Source: Candidatus Amarobacter glycogenicus
Lineage (GTDB): Bacteria > Chloroflexota > Dehalococcoidia > Tepidiformales > Tepidiformaceae
Direction: 5' to 3'
Length of the DNA stretch: 64,000 nucleotides
NCBI GenBank assembly: GCA_016719395.1
Contig: JADJZF010000006.1
Coordinates: 1-64,000, forward strand
Made by a program: the position numbers and the translations under genes. The notes beneath the pieces were generated by a model. It was not told the origin of the DNA and did not search any database. It worked only from the letters and a program-made list of their open reading frames with translations. Positions 53,784 through 61,631 of this stretch are shown here, one piece after another. How positions within the stretch are numbered: the first letter of the stretch is position 1; each line of letters starts with the position of its first letter.

Positions 53784-55340
53784 TTACTCCTCTTCCCTCA
53801 TCCATGTTTGGACCACGTCTGCGACGGCGCGGGGATTGGAATCGGCGAGCTTCAGGACGCGTTCCTCGTGCGGGTCGGAGGCCGGCTGGAGGGCGGGCAT
53901 GCTCTCTCCCCGCGGGAGGGCGGCGATCGCGCCGGCGGCAGGGAGCATTGCCTGCTGGTAGCCTGCCGGCAGGGCGAGCTGTCGCTTTCCCAGCGCCCGG
54001 AGGAGGAGCATTACGAGGATGAAGCCGAGCGCCACGGCGAGCATGGGAAGGAGGAACTTCAGGTACGAGAGGTAGGTCCCGATACCGTCGGATGCGGCGG
54101 GCAACAGGTCTTCGCGGACGCTTGCATCGAAGGGGAGCCGGGTCACGCTGAGGGTATCGCCGCGCACCTGGTCCAGGCCGACGGCCGCCGCCACGGCGCT
54201 CGTGATGCTGGCTTCCTGCGCCGCCGTCACGCTCTCATCGAGCACCACGGAGACGCTGAGGCGATCGATCGACCCGGGCGCTTTCACCGTGGTCGATGTC
54301 GTCTTGTTGATCCGTTGTTCGTTGTGGTCTCGGTGCGGCTGTATGTGCTGTCGCCGTTCGCCGTGGTGTTGGAGGTGCCGCCGGTGCCCCCGTTCGTGCC
54401 CGTCCCCGGGACGTTCCCGACATTGAGGTTGGAGCCGTTGAAGGTCTCCGTCGTGCTCGTGCTGCTGCGAGGGACGGCCTCGCTTGCGGCGCCGAACTTG
54501 TCTTCGACAGCGGTGACGCGGTCGAAATTCAGGGTGGCTCGAACGGTGACGGCGCTCCGGCCGGCGCCCACTACTTTGGCAAGGGTCTGCTGGACGTCGT
54601 TCTGCAGCGCCGCTTCGTACTGGTGTTGCAGGTCCATTTGCGAGCCGGTCGCACCGGTTGAGAACGGGCTGTCGAACGTCGCGCCATCGAACAGGACGGT
54701 GCCGGTCTCGTCGATGATGGTGACGCCGCTCTGTTCCAGCCCTTCGACGGAGTTCGTGACCAGGTTGGTGATGCCTCGGACCTGGCTCTCGCCCAGCTTC
54801 GTGCCGGGAGCGAGCTGGAGCAGGACGCTCGCAGTGGCGTGTTTCTGGTCCTGGCTGAAGATGGCCTCTTCCGGGATGACAATGTGGACGCGGCTGGCTT
54901 TGACGCCGTCGAGCGTGTTTATCGAACGGGCGAGCTCCCCTCCAGCCCCGCCGGAAGTTCACCTGCTGGACGAAGTCGGTGGCGCCGAAGTTCGTCTTGT
55001 CAAAGATCTCCAGCCCAACCGAACCGCCCTTGGGCAGGCCCGCCTGCGCGAGGCGTATGCGTACTTCGGCCACCTCGTTCGCGGGGACGGAAACCGTCGA
55101 ACCGCCGCCGCCAATCGTATAGGGCACACCCTGGCTCTCGAGTTCATCGGCGATCGCGGCGCTGTCTTCCGGAGCGAGACTGCTGAAGGCGACGACCATC
55201 GCCGGGGACTTCGAGGCGACGAAAATCAGGTAGAAGGCGACGAGGGCAGCCGCGGCGATCCCGCCGAGCAGCACCTGGCGCGAGCGAGGCAGTTGGTTCC
55301 AGCGTTCGAGAAGCGGAGCTAACGGCGAACCAGGACCCAT
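53784..55340 (-). CDS. fliF: Flagellar MS-ring protein FliF (two compensating frameshifts)
   Basis: The ATG at 55340, with AAGGGG ten bases upstream, starts a protein with a first membrane helix (VLLGGIAAAALVAFYLIFVA), PVYT-like VPYTIGGGGSTVSVPANEV and the ring-building motif VRIRLAQAGLPKGG. At about 54940-54955 the frame shifts; the other frame then reads GELARSINTLDGVKASRVHI, VIPEEAIFSQDQKHATASVL and on to TYSRTETTTN. At about 54320 it shifts back to RINKTTSTTVKAPGSIDRLS, the second helix (FLLPMLAVALGFILVMLLL) and a FliG-binding tail (ADVVQTWMREEE). With both corrected the length is about 518 residues, normal for FliF. It is the first gene of the operon. The 233 bp upstream separate it from the divergent MaoC gene; I see no convincing promoter there. 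Confidence 0.87.
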   Translation of the reverse strand: MGPGSPLAPLLERWNQLPRSRQVLLGGIAAAALVAFYLIFVASKSPAMVVAFSSLAPEDSAAIADELESQGVPYTIGGGGSTVSVPANEVAEVRIRLAQAGLPKGGSVGLEIFDKTNFGATDFVQQVNFRRGWRGARPFDKHARRRQSQPRPHCHPGRGHLQPGPETRHCERPAPARSRHEAGREPGPRHHQPGHELRRRAGTERRHHHRRDRHRPVRWRDVRQPVLNRCDRLANGPATPVRSGAAERRPADPCQSSGRRPERRHRSSHPEFRPRHRCRRQVRRRKRGRPSQQHEHDGDLQRLQPQCRERPGDGHERGHRRHLQHHGERRQHIQPHRDHNEQRINKTTSTTVKAPGSIDRLSVSVVLDESVTAAQEASITSAVAAAVGLDQVRGDTLSVTRLPFDASVREDLLPAASDGIGTYLSYLKFLLPMLAVALGFILVMLLLRALGKRQLALPAGYQQAMLPAAGAIAALPRGESMPALQPASDPHEERVLKLADSNPRAVADVVQTWMREEE

Positions 55341-55573
55341 CTTGTGCCACCCCTTGAACCGATGAACGGCCGGTCTTTCGGACTTTAGGGAGGCGGGCGA
55401 TGGCGGCGCATTGGGCGATCCCCTATCTGGCGGAGGAGGTTCTGTGTACTGGCTCGTGAAACCCCTGATCTTTGTGCGAACCGCGGCCAACAGCCGGCAA
55501 CCCGGAGGTGGTGGCAAGGGGGCCGTGCTTGGCGTATCGTTCCGAACGCACAAACCACTACTGGAGAAGGCAC

Positions 55574-56068
55574 TTGGCAGAAGAACTCCCGCCCCTTGTG
55601 ACCGAAGAGATGAAAGCTCAGGTCGGCAAGGAATCCGCCCCCAGCACCAGCGAACTCGATAACACCGGGATTCGCATGTTCGCCCGATCGGTCGGCCACA
55701 CCGACCCGATCTATTACGACGACGCCGCCGCGAAAGCCGCCGGCTACCGCGGAATCGTCGCGCCTCCCGGTTACCTCGGCACGCCGGTCTTCAACCCGAA
55801 TGCCGGCTCCCGCCGCGGTCCCGGCGGCATGTTCGGTGGGCCCGAGCCGACCCGCCCGCTTCGCCGCGTGCTCAACGGCGGCACCGAAATCGAGTATCTC
55901 GAGGACATCTGCTCGGGCGACGTCCTCACCTCCACCTCGCACATCGCGTCCTACGAAGAGACCAAGGGCAGCCTCGGCGAGATGCTCATCACGGTGAACA
56001 AGACCGTCTACAAGAACCAGCTCGGCAAGACGGTCGCCATCTCGACCGGCACCAGCATCCGCTACTAG
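55574..56068 (+). CDS. MaoC-like hydratase subunit (N-terminal-type hot dog fold)
   Basis: The 164-residue protein matches the MaoC_dehydrat_N type: an acidic start, IRMFARSVGHTDPIYYDDAA, AAGYRGIVAPPGYLGTPVF and VLNGGTEIEYLEDICSGDVL. This half lacks the catalytic Asp/His and pairs with the following gene, as in HadA/HadB or HtdXY-type two-subunit R-specific enoyl hydratases. The TTG at 55574, 7 nt after GGAG, is the start; earlier frame is unlikely. Confidence 0.82.
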   Translation: MAEELPPLVTEEMKAQVGKESAPSTSELDNTGIRMFARSVGHTDPIYYDDAAAKAAGYRGIVAPPGYLGTPVFNPNAGSRRGPGGMFGGPEPTRPLRRVLNGGTEIEYLEDICSGDVLTSTSHIASYEETKGSLGEMLITVNKTVYKNQLGKTVAISTGTSIRY

Positions 56069-56080
56069 GAGGCGAAACCA

Positions 56081-56500
56081 ATGGCTGTTACCTGGAACGA
56101 CGTTTCCGAAGGGATGTCCATCCCTGAACTCAAGAAGAACTGCAGCACCCAGCAACTCGTCCTCTGGGCGGCCGGCTCGGGCGACTTCTACCAGATCCAC
56201 TACGACAAGGACTTCGCCGTTGGCACGGGCCTGAGCGGCATCATCGTTCATGGCGCGCTCAAGAATGCGTTCCTCGGCCAGCTTGTCCACGATTGGATCG
56301 GCAACAGCGGAAAGCTCAAGAAGTACGGCTGCAGCTACCGCGGCATGGACTTCCCGAACGAGGACATCATCTGCAAGGGTGTCGTCACCAAGAAGTACGA
56401 AGAAGGCGGCGAAAAGCTCGTCGACCTCGAAGTCTGGACAGAGAATCCCCAGGGGAAGAAGACGACCCCGGGTTACGCCACGGTCAGCCTGAAGAGCTAA
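56081..56500 (+). CDS. MaoC-like hydratase catalytic subunit
   Basis: The 139-residue hot-dog protein carries the hydratase motif: AAGSGDFYQIHYDKDFA, with the Asp and His that activate water, then IIVHGALKNAFLGQLVHDWI and a closing TPGYATVSL strand. It would act with the upstream gene as an enoyl-CoA hydratase. ATG after AGGAGG, 12 nt past that gene. The downstream SDR could oxidise the 3-hydroxyacyl product. Confidence 0.87.
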   Translation: MAVTWNDVSEGMSIPELKKNCSTQQLVLWAAGSGDFYQIHYDKDFAVGTGLSGIIVHGALKNAFLGQLVHDWIGNSGKLKKYGCSYRGMDFPNEDIICKGVVTKKYEEGGEKLVDLEVWTENPQGKKTTPGYATVSLKS

Positions 56501-56520
56501 CCGCGCTCTCCATCCCGTCG

Positions 56521-56543
56521 CCCCTCTCCCGCCGGGAGAGGGG
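56521..56543. repeat. GC-rich intergenic hairpin, copy 2
   Basis: CCCCTCTCCC (56521-56530), a GCC loop and GGGAGAGGGG (56534-56543). The arms are identical to those at 83-108, 56 kb away. It lies 20 nt after the MaoC stop and before the SDR gene, with no run of T. Confidence 0.65.
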
Positions 56544-56612
56544 CTCCAGTTACCCGGCCACCTTTCCGCACATTCGGCGCGGGGAGGGGTATCTGTGTCC
56601 CAGGAGGACGAA

Positions 56613-57599
56613 ATGGCAAATCTGCTCGAAGGCAAAGTCATCGCCATGACCGGCGCCGGACGCGGCATCGGCCGCGAATGCGCGCTGCTTGCCGCCTCCG
56701 AAGGCGCTCGCGTCGTCGTCAACGACCCGGGCGTCAACCCGGATGGCTCCGGTACCGACGCCGGGCCCGCCCAGCAGGTCGTCGAAGAGATCAAGAAGTT
56801 GGGCGGCGAGGCCGTCGCCAACCTTGCCGATGTTTCTTCGATGGCAGGTGGCGAAAGCGTCATCAAGACCGCGCTGGATACCTACGGCAAGATCGATGGC
56901 CTCATCAACCTTGCCGCCATCCTCCGCGACCGCATGGTCTTCAACCTTTCCGAAGAGGAATGGGACGACGTCATCCGGATCGACCTCAAGGGCCACTTCA
57001 CCACGATCAAGCCCGCCTCGATCGTCATGCGTCAGCAGCGCTACGGCCGCATCGTGAACTACAGCTCCGTGTCCGGCCTCCAGGGCAACTCCGGCCAGGC
57101 GAACTACGGCGCGGCGAAAGCTGGTGTCGCCGGACTCACGCGTGTCGCCGCCCGTGACCTTGGCCGATATGGCGTGACCGTGAACTGCATCGCTCCGGGC
57201 GCGGCCACGCGCCTCACCGCCACTGTGCCCGCTTCAGCGCGTGAACTTCGCGCCCGCAGCGGTATCGCCGGTGGCGGCGGACCGGCCCCGGCGGCTGGTG
57301 CGGCTGCTCCCGCCCCGGCCCCCGCCTCCGACCCGATGCGCGGCCCCGACATGGTCGCCCCGATGACGGTCTACCTGCTTCTCGATGAAGCGTGGAACAT
57401 CAACGGGCGCATCTTCCAGGTCGCCGGTGGCCACGTCGGCCTGCTGCAGGACATGTACCCGCCGTTCAAGAACATCTTTAAGAACGGGAAGTGGACCCTC
57501 GACGAACTTCGCCAGCTCGTCCCGGCTCAGCTGATGAACGGCGTCGTCAACCCGGCGCCCCCGCCAGCCGACCTCAAGGTCCCCGGCCGGGACGCCTGA
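56613..57599 (+). CDS. SDR-family 3-hydroxyacyl-CoA dehydrogenase-like protein
   Basis: The 328-residue protein resembles the SDR part of peroxisomal multifunctional enzyme type 2: TGAGRGIGRECALL, the long loop VVVNDPGVNPDGSGTDAGPA, ILRDRMVFNLSEEEWD, catalytic Ser/Tyr/Lys in NYSSVSG and NYGAAKAG, and CIAPGAATRLTATVP. The NNAG-type motif is NLAA here, a substitution. A Pro/Ala/Gly-rich insert (about 215-240) precedes the last helices. ATG at 56613 after AGGAGG. With the MaoC pair it would hydrate and oxidise an enoyl-CoA. Confidence 0.83.
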   Translation: MANLLEGKVIAMTGAGRGIGRECALLAASEGARVVVNDPGVNPDGSGTDAGPAQQVVEEIKKLGGEAVANLADVSSMAGGESVIKTALDTYGKIDGLINLAAILRDRMVFNLSEEEWDDVIRIDLKGHFTTIKPASIVMRQQRYGRIVNYSSVSGLQGNSGQANYGAAKAGVAGLTRVAARDLGRYGVTVNCIAPGAATRLTATVPASARELRARSGIAGGGGPAPAAGAAAPAPAPASDPMRGPDMVAPMTVYLLLDEAWNINGRIFQVAGGHVGLLQDMYPPFKNIFKNGKWTLDELRQLVPAQLMNGVVNPAPPPADLKVPGRDA

Positions 57600-57624
57600 C
57601 AGGCGGCAGTAGCACGACGTAGTG

Positions 57625-57645
57625 GGGCGCCCTTCAGGGGCGCCC
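57625..57645 (+). terminator. Hairpin after SDR gene
   Basis: Two GGGCGCCC arms (57625-57632 and 57638-57645) flank a TTCAG loop 26 nt after the SDR stop, between it and the convergent small gene. No T-run follows. Confidence 0.55.
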
Positions 57646-57666
57646 TCCATCTTTCCCGCAGCTCGC

Positions 57667-57927
57667 TCAGTTGCTCTTGCTCAGGTTCAGGTTGGCCGAC
57701 TCGGCAGGTTCCGGCGCCACAGGCGCCGTCGTGCGGTTGCTCTTGCTCAGGTTCAGGTTCGATGTCCGCGCGCCGGCGTCATCGTCGGGGCTGTCGCCCG
57801 CCTCGCGATTATTCGTGATGTTGCTTTTCGACTTCACGATGGTGCCTTCGGCCTCTTCCGGATCGTCTCCTTCGTTGCCGGTCTCCGGGAACAACCTGCC
57901 GGCCGTCGCGGTCTCTTTCTCGCCCAT
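57667..57927 (-). CDS. Small acidic protein with repeated NLNLSKSN motif
   Basis: The 86-residue protein starts at the ATG at 57927 (GGAGG nearby) and has no membrane or signal segment. It begins GEKETATAGRLFPETGNEGD, is acidic and disordered, and carries related short motifs: KSKSNITNN, SNLNLSKSNR and a C-terminal ANLNLSKSN. The last two are encoded by an exact 24-bp direct repeat. I do not recognise the family. Its size, unordered leader and repeated end suggest a peptide substrate, a binding tag or a structural linker; none is shown. It sits alone between two convergent or divergent neighbours. Confidence 0.55.
   Translation of the reverse strand: MGEKETATAGRLFPETGNEGDDPEEAEGTIVKSKSNITNNREAGDSPDDDAGARTSNLNLSKSNRTTAPVAPEPAESANLNLSKSN
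57670..57759. repeat. Exact 24-bp direct repeat inside the small acidic gene
   Basis: Copies lie at 57670-57693 and 57736-57759, 66 bp apart start to start (22 codons, so in register). On the minus strand they encode the two NLNLSKSN segments. Exact identity at DNA level indicates recent duplication or gene conversion rather than convergence. Confidence 0.85.
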
Positions 57928-58014
57928 CGCGGCCACCTCCGGGAAATGGCTCTACTCTACACCCGGACTCAAGCCCTTCTCCCTTCTCGCCATCCCCTCC
58001 TACACTGCGGACAC

Positions 58015-59070
58015 ATGACGTCCTCCGCTTCTCCCCGAACCATCCTCATCACCGGCGGCGCCGGCTTTCTCGGCATCAACCTCGCCCGCTACCTCCTCGC
58101 GCACGGCGACCGCGTCGTTTCGCTCGACATTGCGCCGTTCGACTATCCGGAGAGGGATCGTGTGACGGTCATTACTGGCGACATCCGCGAAAGGGCGGAT
58201 GTCGACAGGGCGATGGAGGGCGTCGACGCGGTCGTCCACACCGCGGCTGCGCTTCCGCTGTATTCGAAGCGGGACATCGTCACGACCGACATCCACGGGA
58301 TCCGCAATGTGCTGCAGTCAGCGCTCGATCACGGTGTCCGGCGCGTCGTCCACATCTCCTCGACCGCCGTGTATGGCATCCCGGATCACCACCCCCTGGT
58401 CGAAACCGACCGCCTCGAGGGGGTTGGGCCTTACGGGAAGGCGAAGATCAAGGCAGAGCGGATCTGCGAGGATTTCCGTAAGCAGGGCATGGTCATCCCG
58501 ATCATCCGGCCGAAGAGTTTCGTCGGCCCGGAGCGCCTCGGAGTGTTCGCCCTCTTCTACGACTGGGCGAAGGATGGAAAGAACTTTCCGGTCCTCGGAA
58601 GAGGCAGGAATCGCTACCAGTTCCTCGACGTCGAGGACCTCTGTGACGCCATAGCACGCTGCCTGGACGGCGATGCTGGGGCCGTGGATGACGTGTTCAA
58701 CATCGGCGCGAAGGAGTTCACCACGCTGCGCGAGGATTACCAGGCGGTCCTCGATGAGGCGGGCTTCGGTAAACGCATGATCCCGATTCCTGCAAGGCCG
58801 GCGATCTGGACGCTTCGCGTACTCGACTATTTCCGGCTCTCGCCGCTCTACAAGTGGGTCTACGAGACGGTTACGGAAGACAGCTTCGTCTCCATTGAGA
58901 AGGCCGAGCGCGTACTTGGCTTCGCCCCCAAGTACTCGAACAAGCAGGCGATGATCCGCAACTACCGCTGGTACCTGGAGAACCTGGACTCCTTCGAAGG
59001 CCAGTCGGGGGTTTCGCATCGGGTACCCTGGAAGCAGGGCGTCCTTGGACTCGCAAAGCTCGTCTTCTGA
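58015..59070 (+). CDS. NAD-dependent sugar epimerase/dehydratase family protein
   Basis: The 351-residue extended SDR has TILITGGAGFLGINLARYLL, VVHTAAALPLYS, HISSTAVYG and YGKAKIKAERI (Tyr/Lys), then IIRPKSFVGPERLG. It is similar to UDP-glucose 4-epimerase relatives acting on sugar nucleotides, but the substrate is not evident. The ATG at 58015 lacks a good ribosome binding site. It is monocistronic. Confidence 0.8.
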   Translation: MTSSASPRTILITGGAGFLGINLARYLLAHGDRVVSLDIAPFDYPERDRVTVITGDIRERADVDRAMEGVDAVVHTAAALPLYSKRDIVTTDIHGIRNVLQSALDHGVRRVVHISSTAVYGIPDHHPLVETDRLEGVGPYGKAKIKAERICEDFRKQGMVIPIIRPKSFVGPERLGVFALFYDWAKDGKNFPVLGRGRNRYQFLDVEDLCDAIARCLDGDAGAVDDVFNIGAKEFTTLREDYQAVLDEAGFGKRMIPIPARPAIWTLRVLDYFRLSPLYKWVYETVTEDSFVSIEKAERVLGFAPKYSNKQAMIRNYRWYLENLDSFEGQSGVSHRVPWKQGVLGLAKLVF

Positions 59071-59073
59071 GGG

Positions 59074-60285
59074 CTACGGCGCCTTTCCAATGACCACGAT
59101 GATGGTGGCGATGACCCGGCGAGGGCTCTCCGGGTCCGTGTTTCCGGTGATAGCGACCTCGTAGCCGATGACGCGCTCGCCGTTGCGGATGTCATCCACC
59201 GAGAGGCCCGAATCGCCGAAGCGGATCGAAGTCGTCAGACGCACGATGACCGGGACGGTACCCCGGTCTGTCTTCACCATCAGGATGTTGGCGTTGCGGC
59301 TGACGACAATCCCGCGCACGCCCTGGAATTCCGGGGGAGCGTCACCCCCGGCTCCCGTGGCGGGCGAAATCACCGGCGGCTCCACAGGCTGAAGCCGGAA
59401 CACCCCGCCCGGCAGGTCAGGCGCCTCGACGATGCGGACGAGTGCGCCCAGTGGCCGCGGCGTGCCCGCCAGGAACTGATCCATCGATCGGGCGTCGATG
59501 TCGACCAGGAAGGACTCGGTGGCAGTCTTCAGCAATACCCGCGCCCGTTTCCCATCCGGGGAGAGCGTGATGAGGGAGACGCTGCCCTGGAGGTTGGGGC
59601 GAAACTTCTGAAGCAATGGGATCTTGCGTTCCGCGATTGCCGTGGGTACGCCCGTATTGTCGGCGACAGCGACGTTGCTCGCGGCGATGGCCCGTTTCGC
59701 GGTCACGACGCCGCTGACCAGCACCGAATCTCCGGGACGCAGGGTGCTCGCCTGGCGCGCCCCGTTGGCGTCGCTGACGGCCGTCAGGTCGGTCAAGGCG
59801 ATCTCGAGGTTGCCCAGTTCCGCCGATTGCACGGTTACGACGCCGTCGTTCGTGGCCGAGACGACGCCCTCCACCTGGACGTAGTCGTCGACCGCCAGGG
59901 CGGAGGCGGATTCGATCCCTTCGAACGGCTGGATGACGACGAGTGCGACGACCGCGACGATGGCGATTGCCGCCGCGGAACTCGCGAGGGCCATCGCCCC
60001 GCCCCCAAACCATCGGCTGAGGGCGCCGCGCTTCGGCTTCGCCGGTAGCGCAACGGGAGCCTGAAGGCCCGCTCGCTGGTCGGCCAGGTGCCGCTGGAAG
60101 CGTGCACGAGCGGTCGGCATCGCGGCCGAGGCTTCCTGTTCGATGAGCGATGCGTTCCGCTTCAGTGCGGCTGCCTGGTTCAGCAGCTGCTGGACTGCGG
60201 CACGTTCGTCCGGCGTTGCCTCGGTGGGGATTACGCCGCGCTCGAGTGCCCGCTCGAGAAGGTCGTCGATTCGGTCGGGGGTCAT
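59074..60285 (-). CDS. Anti-sigma-type membrane protein with DUF5666-like domains
   Basis: The 403-residue protein has a cytosolic N-terminal part of about 100 residues rich in helices (DDLLERALERGV, RAAVQQLLNQAAALKRNASL), like the sigma-binding ends of chloroflexal anti-sigma proteins. One membrane helix follows (ASSAAAIAIVAVVALVVIQP), and then a large external portion with two or three OB-like DUF5666-type domains (VEGVVSATNDGVVTVQSAEL, PEFQGVRGIVVSRNANILMV). It overlaps the upstream ECF sigma gene as ATGA, so it is most likely that factor's membrane-bound antagonist and may sense an envelope signal. Confidence 0.75.
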   Translation of the reverse strand: MTPDRIDDLLERALERGVIPTEATPDERAAVQQLLNQAAALKRNASLIEQEASAAMPTARARFQRHLADQRAGLQAPVALPAKPKRGALSRWFGGGAMALASSAAAIAIVAVVALVVIQPFEGIESASALAVDDYVQVEGVVSATNDGVVTVQSAELGNLEIALTDLTAVSDANGARQASTLRPGDSVLVSGVVTAKRAIAASNVAVADNTGVPTAIAERKIPLLQKFRPNLQGSVSLITLSPDGKRARVLLKTATESFLVDIDARSMDQFLAGTPRPLGALVRIVEAPDLPGGVFRLQPVEPPVISPATGAGGDAPPEFQGVRGIVVSRNANILMVKTDRGTVPVIVRLTTSIRFGDSGLSVDDIRNGERVIGYEVAITGNTDPESPRRVIATIIVVIGKAP

Positions 60286-60893
60286 TCGGCGCCTCCACTT
60301 CCGGGGTAGCCATCGGAGACGAGCGCCCGCTGCATCGCGGCCAGGGCGCGCCTCTGCAAGTTCTTCACGGCGTCTTCGGATCGGTTCATGAGGTCAGCCG
60401 TCTCCAGTACCGACTTGTCCAGGAGGAATCGCAGTTCGATGACCTGGCGCTGGTCGCCGGTGAGGCCGCGCATCGCATCGAGGAGGTCCCGCCGGAGGCC
60501 AACTGCGTCCGACTGGTCGGGTTCAGACAGTTCCAGCGAGTCATCGAATTCATCATCGATGCCCCGCCGGCCGAGCTTCTTGATGTGGTCGCGGACGAGG
60601 TGGCGGGCGATTCCGATGAGCCAGCCTTCGATGGGGACGCCGCGATAATCGAACCGGTCGGCGCGTGAGTAAGCGACTTCGAAGACCTGGGAGGCGATGT
60701 CTTCAGCCTCTTCGCCAGAGCGGAGGCGGTACCGGACGAATGCGAACACATGGCGGTAGTGCAATTCGAAGACCTGTTCCCAGGCCCCGGCGTCGCGCTG
60801 GACAGCGCGCCGGGCAAGGGCCTCCGCATCGGAAGGGTCGTGATTTGCCGAGCCATTGGGCCCATCCTCGTTTTCGCGCACAGCGGGATTCAC
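60282..60893 (-). CDS. ECF-type RNA polymerase sigma factor
   Basis: The 203-residue protein has sigma region 2 (ELHYRHVFAFVRYRLRSGEE, AEDIASQVFEVAYSRADRFD, YRGVPIEGWLIGIARHLVRD) and region 4 (LTGDQRQVIELRFLLDKSVL, ETADLMNRSEDAVKNLQRRA), with an acidic linker between them and no region 1 or 3. It would direct polymerase to a small envelope-stress-type regulon, under control of the coupled anti-sigma protein. GTG start. Confidence 0.92.
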   Translation of the reverse strand: MNPAVRENEDGPNGSANHDPSDAEALARRAVQRDAGAWEQVFELHYRHVFAFVRYRLRSGEEAEDIASQVFEVAYSRADRFDYRGVPIEGWLIGIARHLVRDHIKKLGRRGIDDEFDDSLELSEPDQSDAVGLRRDLLDAMRGLTGDQRQVIELRFLLDKSVLETADLMNRSEDAVKNLQRRALAAMQRALVSDGYPGSGGAE

Positions 60894-60971
60894 TCTACGA
60901 ATGGCGCGAGCATGGGGAAAGGTGACGCGCGGTAAAGGAAGAAGTCTTCGCCTGCGGTAAGCTGTGTCGCA

Positions 60972-61334
60972 ATGGGTGCAGAAGCGAAGTTTGCGACGAT
61001 CGACGATTACCTTCAGACGGTCGGATCAGAGGGGCGGGCGCGCCTGGAAGCGATTCGCCAACTCGTCACCGAAGAGGTGCCTGGCGTCACCGAGGCGGTG
61101 TCATACGGGATCCCCACCTTCAGGCTAGCCGGCAAGAACTTCCTCCACATGGCCGCGTACAAGAAGCACATCGGGCTCTACGGCGCCTCGACCATGGCTC
61201 CGCTGGCCGCAGAACTCGAGCGCTACCGGACCGGAAAGGGCACGCTCCAGTTCCCACTCTCCGAGCCGCTTCCGCTGGAGCTCATTCGCAGGATCGTGTC
61301 GCTGCGAGCAGGCGAACACGAGGCGCACAGGTAG
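60972..61334 (+). CDS. DUF1801-family protein
   Basis: The 120-residue protein has the DUF1801/YdhG pattern: FATIDDYLQTVGSEGRARLE, VTEAVSYGIPTFRLAGKNFL, AAYKKHIGLYGAST and GTLQFPLSEPLPLELIRRIV. Cytosolic, function unknown; relatives resemble iron chaperone frataxin-like folds. It starts at an ATG 78 nt from the divergent sigma gene. Confidence 0.82.
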   Translation: MGAEAKFATIDDYLQTVGSEGRARLEAIRQLVTEEVPGVTEAVSYGIPTFRLAGKNFLHMAAYKKHIGLYGASTMAPLAAELERYRTGKGTLQFPLSEPLPLELIRRIVSLRAGEHEAHR

Positions 61335-61337
61335 CGA

Positions 61338-61544
61338 CTACAGCTTCAGCCCCAGTAGTTCCCGCGTGACTGCGCCCTCATTCACGGTGATGTTCACCCA
61401 GGTGATACGGAGCTTGGCGCGCCTGCCCTTCGCTTCGAGCCAGACTTCGTCACCCTTTTCCCAGCGATAGTCCGAATCGATCGTCGCCCAGTGCTCGCCC
61501 TTCGAGCCAGTGAAGGCGTCGGCTTCGTAGAAATCAGTCTTCAT
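61338..61544 (-). CDS. Small OB-like conserved protein
   Basis: The 68-residue protein begins at the ATG at 61544 and reads EADAFTGSKGEHWATIDSDY, GDEVWLEAKGRRAKLRITWV and ends with TRELLGLKL. It looks like a compact beta-barrel. The stop abuts the convergent DUF1801 gene. Function not recognisable. Confidence 0.55.
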   Translation of the reverse strand: MKTDFYEADAFTGSKGEHWATIDSDYRWEKGDEVWLEAKGRRAKLRITWVNITVNEGAVTRELLGLKL

Positions 61545-61631
61545 GGCAACGGAGTGTACAGGCGTCCCGCGGCCGTGCGCACGACGAGGACGCTGGACGA
61601 CCGGGCGCCAACAATTCACTACACTCCCGGC

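Noticed and set aside
55341..55400. Sigma-28-like promoter (TAAAGTCC ... GCCGTTCA) upstream of fliF
   Set aside because: Only the -35 half is good; the spacing between halves is two bases short and the -10 half matches GCCGATAA poorly.
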